Origin: an uncultured Bacteroidales bacterium
GTDB lineage: Bacteria > Bacteroidota > Bacteroidia > Bacteroidales > Bacteroidaceae
Direction of reading: 5' to 3'
Assembly: GCA_902760345.1 (NCBI GenBank)
Contig: CACWFY010000014.1
Coordinates: 1 to 64,000, forward strand
DNA length: 64,000 bases
In this document: positions 60,621-64,000 of the stretch, one piece after another
How the letters are laid out: each line of letters begins with the position of its first letter
How positions within the stretch are numbered: the first letter of the stretch is position 1
Notes under the pieces: model-generated
Told to the model about the DNA's origin: nothing
Databases searched by the model: none
The model's input: only the letters and a program-made list of their open reading frames with translations
Program-made: the position numbers and the translations under genes

Positions 60621-62784
60621 GTCGGGGATGCAACAAAGGGAAGTGGTCGTCGGTAGTCTCGTAAGCCGGATTGACCGCTTTCATACCCATATCAAAACGG
60701 ATAATGAAATAGTCGAAGTTCAGTCGCAGACCTAAGCCATAGCTGGCAGCCAACTGGTCAAGGAACGTCGAGAAGCGGAACTGTCCGCCAGGCTGTTCCT
60801 CATATTCGCGCAACGTCCAGATGTTTCCGGCATCCACAAACAAGGCACCATTGAACTTCCAGAACAGATGTGCACGATATTCGACATTCAGGTCCAGTTT
60901 CATGTCACCTGTTTGGTTGATGAAATCAATTCGTCCGTCGTGTCCAACAAATTTGCCGGGACCTAACGAACGGACACTCCATCCACGCACACTATTGGCA
61001 CCACCCGAGAAATAACGCTTCTCGAAAGGCAGTATGCGGCTGTTTCCGTAGGGATAGGCAATGCCTAAACCAACGTGGAACACCAGTTGGTTGTTGTAGT
61101 CAAGCCGCAAGTTACGCGTATAGTCGAACGTGCCGCGGGCATACTGCGCATAAGCCAAATCCAGGAACGTATACTGCCCTTCGGCATTCTGATGGAAGTG
61201 CAGGGCATGCGAGGCCCAATTGAGTAGGTTGCCAGCTGTCTCTACATTAGCCTTAATGGCATAGTCACCATTGTTATACGAATAGCCGAAGCCCAGCTTC
61301 ATGACGAAGAGGTTCTCATAGTTGTAGCGCAGAATGGAGTTGCGCGACGTGGTATTTTCCAAATACTCATTCCTAAACGTCTCGCTGATCCACGGCATGG
61401 AGATGTAGTTCAGGTCCAACACGTCGACCTGATAGCGGTCGTGGTGGTTCTGGTCGTGCCACTTGTATTTCCATGCCACAGAGAATACACGACGATAGAA
61501 CTCAGGGCGGTTCTGCATATCGTATTGTGCCGACACCTCTGAGGTTGCATTGATGCGTCGTCTGAAACTCCTCGCAAGCAGCGGAGCAATAAATCGTGGG
61601 AAGGTCAGTCGCGACCCCACACTATACTCTACATAGTTACTGGTGGAGTAGCCCTCCAGCCCTTTGATACTCTCGTAGGCGCCACGCAGTTCAATCGTCA
61701 GATTCTCAGAGCCGTGGAAGATGTTGCGGTTCTGATAGGTCAGCGTTGCCGCTGCTCCCAGATCACCTGCCGTGTTGGTGCCTTCTGGTTGGAATGAGAG
61801 CGTCGACGGTTTGTTGGTCGACAACTGGATGTCGCAGTCGAGCACCGGTTCTTCGGGATGTTCGTGAAACGAGATATTGGTATAGCGCACTACGTCCAGT
61901 CGTCCGAAATGGTTATAGGTATTCTGCAGGTCGCGTGCAGCGTACAGCGCGTTTTCTTCCAGAAACGTATTGTTGCGCAACACCTGCCGGCGCAGGGGAA
62001 TGATGGAATCTCCGACATTACCGCTGAGATAGCGCAACTTCCCGATATGATAGACCTGATGGGGCACGTTGCTCACACGGGCGTCGCGGTAGGGTTGCAA
62101 CACCAGCACCAAATCCACTATGTTGCTGCCCTCCACCGAGTCGGCACGATAGTTGATAAAGTCTTTGTTGAAACGATAATAGCCCCTGTCGGCCAAATAG
62201 CGTGTGATGCGTGTACGCTCAGCATTCAGATTGTCGGCCGTAAACAGCATACCACTGCGCAGACCACTACTCATCACGTCGTCATTGGCCAGGAGGACGG
62301 CAATAGCTGAGTCCTGAATGTCGTACTGGATGTTGCGCAGAAAGTAGGGTTCGCCGGGATGCAACAGATAGGTGGTACGCAGACGCTTGCCTTTGATGGT
62401 GTTGTCGACATCCACCGTCGCGCGCAGATAGCCTTTGTTGCGCATCTGCATCTCGAGGTTAGCGGCCGACGACTGTGTCGACAGCGAGTCGTAGAGCACT
62501 GGCGCCTCACCTATCGAGCGAAGCATGCGGTTCACCCATCGCGTGGTGTCGCGACCCGACAGCGAATAGGTGGCCAGTGGTATTTTGGCAGCCGAGAACC
62601 AACGGCTGTTTCCGTGTTGGCGAACAGACGAACGCAGTTCCGTGAGGTTCAGATAGCGTGCCTTGGTGTCACTCTTCAACTTGATACGGTCGAGCAAATA
62701 GTCCCCCTCAGAGACATATTTTGTCTCCGAACATGCTGTCAGCAACAACAGCAGCAATCCATAAACGAGTGAACGGCATCTCAT
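60574..62784 (-). CDS. BamA/TamA-family outer-membrane lipoprotein (TamL-like)
   Basis: A 736-residue Omp85-superfamily protein. The leader ends in the lipobox LLTACSE, so it is lipidated, as in Bacteroidetes TamL. Residues about 25-330 hold POTRA domains (for example LHPGEPYFLRNIQYDIQDS). The C-terminal half is the beta barrel, with the insertase-type FSGGANSVRGWSVRSLGPG motif near residue 610 and a terminal Phe. TamL works with TamB in outer-membrane assembly; no tamB is adjacent. ATG 62784 is fixed by the -7 box 9 nt upstream. The stop lies inside the convergent lipoprotein gene. Confidence 0.88.
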   Translation of the reverse strand: MRCRSLVYGLLLLLLTACSETKYVSEGDYLLDRIKLKSDTKARYLNLTELRSSVRQHGNSRWFSAAKIPLATYSLSGRDTTRWVNRMLRSIGEAPVLYDSLSTQSSAANLEMQMRNKGYLRATVDVDNTIKGKRLRTTYLLHPGEPYFLRNIQYDIQDSAIAVLLANDDVMSSGLRSGMLFTADNLNAERTRITRYLADRGYYRFNKDFINYRADSVEGSNIVDLVLVLQPYRDARVSNVPHQVYHIGKLRYLSGNVGDSIIPLRRQVLRNNTFLEENALYAARDLQNTYNHFGRLDVVRYTNISFHEHPEEPVLDCDIQLSTNKPSTLSFQPEGTNTAGDLGAAATLTYQNRNIFHGSENLTIELRGAYESIKGLEGYSTSNYVEYSVGSRLTFPRFIAPLLARSFRRRINATSEVSAQYDMQNRPEFYRRVFSVAWKYKWHDQNHHDRYQVDVLDLNYISMPWISETFRNEYLENTTSRNSILRYNYENLFVMKLGFGYSYNNGDYAIKANVETAGNLLNWASHALHFHQNAEGQYTFLDLAYAQYARGTFDYTRNLRLDYNNQLVFHVGLGIAYPYGNSRILPFEKRYFSGGANSVRGWSVRSLGPGKFVGHDGRIDFINQTGDMKLDLNVEYRAHLFWKFNGALFVDAGNIWTLREYEEQPGGQFRFSTFLDQLAASYGLGLRLNFDYFIIRFDMGMKAVNPAYETTDDHFPLLHPRLNRDFAFHFAVGLPF

Positions 62785-62792
62785 TGATGATG

Positions 62793-62800
62793 CAAAAGTA
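62793..62800 (-). promoter_or_regulatory. -7 box of the TamL-like gene
   Basis: TACTTTTG on the minus strand; the last G is 9 nt before the ATG. Confidence 0.65.
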
Positions 62801-62831
62801 CAAATATTTTTCCAAAACAGCAAGGGAAAAA

Positions 62832-62870
62832 GAAAAAAAGCCGGAAAGCAGGTGTGCCTTCCGACCTTTT
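62832..62870 (-). terminator. Terminator of rpsP
   Basis: On the minus strand GTCGGAAGGCA pairs with TGCTTTCCGGC (two G-U pairs), followed by seven T residues, 24 nt after the rpsP stop. It lies just upstream of the TamL-like promoter. Confidence 0.8.
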
Positions 62871-62893
62871 ATTCGTTTTGTCGAGCCTTAGAT

Positions 62894-63436
62894 TTACTCA
62901 GCGGCAGCGGGAGTCTCCTCTGCGGGAGCCTCAGCAGCAGCTTCAGCAGCCTCGGCCTCAGCCTTTGCAGCAGCCTCGGCAGCCTTCTTCTCAGCCACCT
63001 TCTTAGCCTGCTCCTCGTTCTGAGCCTTCTCAGCTTTCAGCTGAGCAGCGGCGGCATCCTTCTTAGCCTTGGCCTCAGCCTCAGCAATCTTTGCCAGACC
63101 ATTCTGCTTGTCAGCCTTCCAGGCGTCAAACTTCTTCTGAGCGGTAGCCTCGTCGAATGCGCCCTTCTTAACACCACCCTTGAGGTGCTTCATCAAGTAC
63201 ACGCCCTCACGGCTGAGGATGTTACGAACGGTGTCGGTAGGCTGTGCACCACACTCGACCCAATACAGTGCACGTTCGAAATTCAGGTCTACTGTGGCAG
63301 GATTGGTGTTTGGGTTGTAAGTACCAATCTTCTCAGTGAAACGACCATCACGTGGTGCACGAGCGTCAGCGATAACGATGCGATAGAAAGCATAGCTCTT
63401 GCGACCGCCGCGCTGTAATCTGATTTTTGTTGCCAT
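62894..63436 (-). CDS. rpsP: 30S ribosomal protein S16 with long C-terminal extension
   Basis: A 180-residue protein; S16 is usually about 80-90. The core (1 to about 80) is intact: [40 protein letters not shown] split across strands, then [23 protein letters not shown]. From about 100 to the end it is a Lys/Ala/Glu-rich helix with repeated AEAEA-type units, ending in an acidic [11 protein letters not shown]. Such tails are common in Bacteroidetes S16. It is monocistronic, with a tRNA-like promoter and a strong terminator. Confidence 0.96.
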   Translation of the reverse strand: MATKIRLQRGGRKSYAFYRIVIADARAPRDGRFTEKIGTYNPNTNPATVDLNFERALYWVECGAQPTDTVRNILSREGVYLMKHLKGGVKKGAFDEATAQKKFDAWKADKQNGLAKIAEAEAKAKKDAAAAQLKAEKAQNEEQAKKVAEKKAAEAAAKAEAEAAEAAAEAPAEETPAAAE

Positions 63437-63502
63437 TGTTTAAAATGCTAATTTTGTTGTTAAATAATTGAATTTCGTGCTCTTATCTCGTAAAAGCGGG
63501 TG

Positions 63503-63510
63503 CAAAGGTA
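63503..63510 (-). promoter_or_regulatory. -7 box of rpsP
   Basis: TACCTTTG on the minus strand, followed by CACCCGC, as at the tRNA-Lys and tRNA-Pro promoters. The -33 position falls inside a 7-bp array. Confidence 0.7.
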
Positions 63511-63520
63511 CACATTTTAT

Positions 63521-63548
63521 ATGAGAAATGAGAAATGAGAAATGAGAA
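63521..63548. repeat. Perfect ATGAGAA heptamer array upstream of rpsP
   Basis: Four exact ATGAGAA units starting 11 bp from the rpsP -7 box, covering the -33 region. Confidence 0.9.
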
Positions 63549-63578
63549 ATGGACGAACATTAACGTTAATTAACCATC

Positions 63579-63620
63579 CTCTTACCTCTCAACTCTTACC
63601 TCTTACCTCTCAACTCTTAC
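63579..63620. repeat. 7-bp array containing the DUF4923 stop codon (6 units)
   Basis: CTCTTAC, CTCTCAA, CTCTTAC, CTCTTAC, CTCTCAA, CTCTTAC in exact 7-base steps. The pattern is a 21-bp block (A-B-A) repeated twice. The last unit holds the TAA stop of the DUF4923 gene. Confidence 0.9.
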
Positions 63621-64000
63621 TGCTTATGCAGCGTGATACCTGCCTGCATGCCGTTGACACTCTTCATCAGCGACGTAATGGTCTTGATGTTCTGGTTCGT
63701 CGACTTCGCACCGAAGGTCTTGAAGAGGTTCAGCAGCTTCGTGGCATCGGTCACAAACTGCATATCCTTGCCGTCAATCTGCGTAGTAATCTGGATGGTC
63801 TTGATACCCACAACGGTCAGTTGCAGCTTCGAGTCTACCACCTTCCACTTACCGCTGATCTTCTTGCCGTTCAGCGACTCCGTGAATGTGCCGTCCTCGT
63901 TGAACGTCATCGTAAACTTACCGGGCTTGATGCCGTACTTCGTCAGATAGCTCTGCAGCTTCGACTCGAGTTTGTTGGCAGCGATTTTGGCGGCAGCCTT
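63617..64000 (-). CDS. DUF4923 family protein, 5' end beyond the window
   Basis: The visible 127 C-terminal residues include a KAAAKIAANKLESKLQSYL helix, then KFTMTFNEDGTFTESLNGKKISGKWKVVDSK...L and a lipocalin-like beta pattern. This matches the Bacteroidetes DUF4923 family, probably exported. The start codon and signal peptide are past position 64000. The stop is in a 7-bp array. Confidence 0.8.
   Translation of the reverse strand, partial: KAAAKIAANKLESKLQSYLTKYGIKPGKFTMTFNEDGTFTESLNGKKISGKWKVVDSKLQLTVVGIKTIQITTQIDGKDMQFVTDATKLLNLFKTFGAKSTNQNIKTITSLMKSVNGMQAGITLHKQ

Noticed and set aside
63200..63436. Frameshift or fusion in rpsP, suggested by its double length
   Set aside because: The S16 core is intact and a Lys/Ala/Glu tail is usual in Bacteroidetes.

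Overview
The window reads as chromosome of a Bacteroidales bacterium, most likely Prevotellaceae. Genes are preceded by the Bacteroidetes promoter pattern (-7 box TAnnTTTG, sometimes a TTTG -33 box about 19-20 bases upstream) instead of sigma70 boxes. Shine-Dalgarno signals are rare. The content includes family-typical genes: serine palmitoyltransferase, a TamL-like lipoprotein, DUF3256, DUF4296, DUF4923 and DUF5687 proteins, an S16 protein with a long Ala/Lys/Glu tail, and a phosphoglycerate-mutase-like protein in the place of thrB. The genus assignment is inference.

Layout. 0-5.6 kb: tail of an unknown gene, tRNA-Lys, a membrane pyrophosphatase operon, and rarA with a TRIC channel gene. 5.7-12.7 kb: purU-hisH-hisA-hisF-hisIE-ftsE-lysC-lysA on one strand, with junctions of a few bases to about 50 bases. 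12.8-19.5 kb: the threonine operon (thrA, a putative homoserine kinase, thrC), then uxaB. 19.5-29.1 kb: M23 lipoprotein, nadC, cstA, a secreted GH10-like protein, a TPR protein, def, ruvX, a SPOR lipoprotein, and a YtxH/holin-like trio. 29.2-32.5 kb: tRNA-Arg, small accessory genes, a decayed gene-poor stretch with 22-bp direct repeats, and tRNA-Pro. 32.5-35.3 kb: serine palmitoyltransferase divergent from a lipid kinase, a small Cys-rich membrane protein, and tRNA-Cys. 35.3-48.1 kb: a long minus-strand cluster (ileS to DUF3256; exonuclease-rlmI-tilS). 48.2-53.2 kb: ftsK-lolA-DUF5687-rlmH. 53.2-64 kb: glycosyltransferase-mtaB, a small lipoprotein, the MBL-thrS-nspC operon, a TamL-like gene, rpsP and a DUF4923 gene cut by the window edge. 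About 20 recognisable transcription units can be drawn from promoters and hairpin terminators.

The most unusual signal is a dispersed set of about 20 short degenerate tandem arrays. Most have a strict 7-base unit, a few have 8 or 9, and each is roughly 17-50 bp long with a different unit sequence. They fill the gap between one gene's stop codon and the next gene's start, sit in promoter spacers, or are inserted in frame in conserved enzymes (HisH, ThrC, RlmI-like, NspC). In one lipoprotein they encode the whole signal peptide. I know of no named family in this group that matches. Other points of interest: a shared downstream promoter sequence for tRNA and ribosomal-protein genes, a fixed 9-10 base distance from -7 box to start codon in four genes (near-leaderless transcripts), the decayed 31.6-32.4 kb locus, a candidate small RNA, and a 158-bp same-strand gene overlap.
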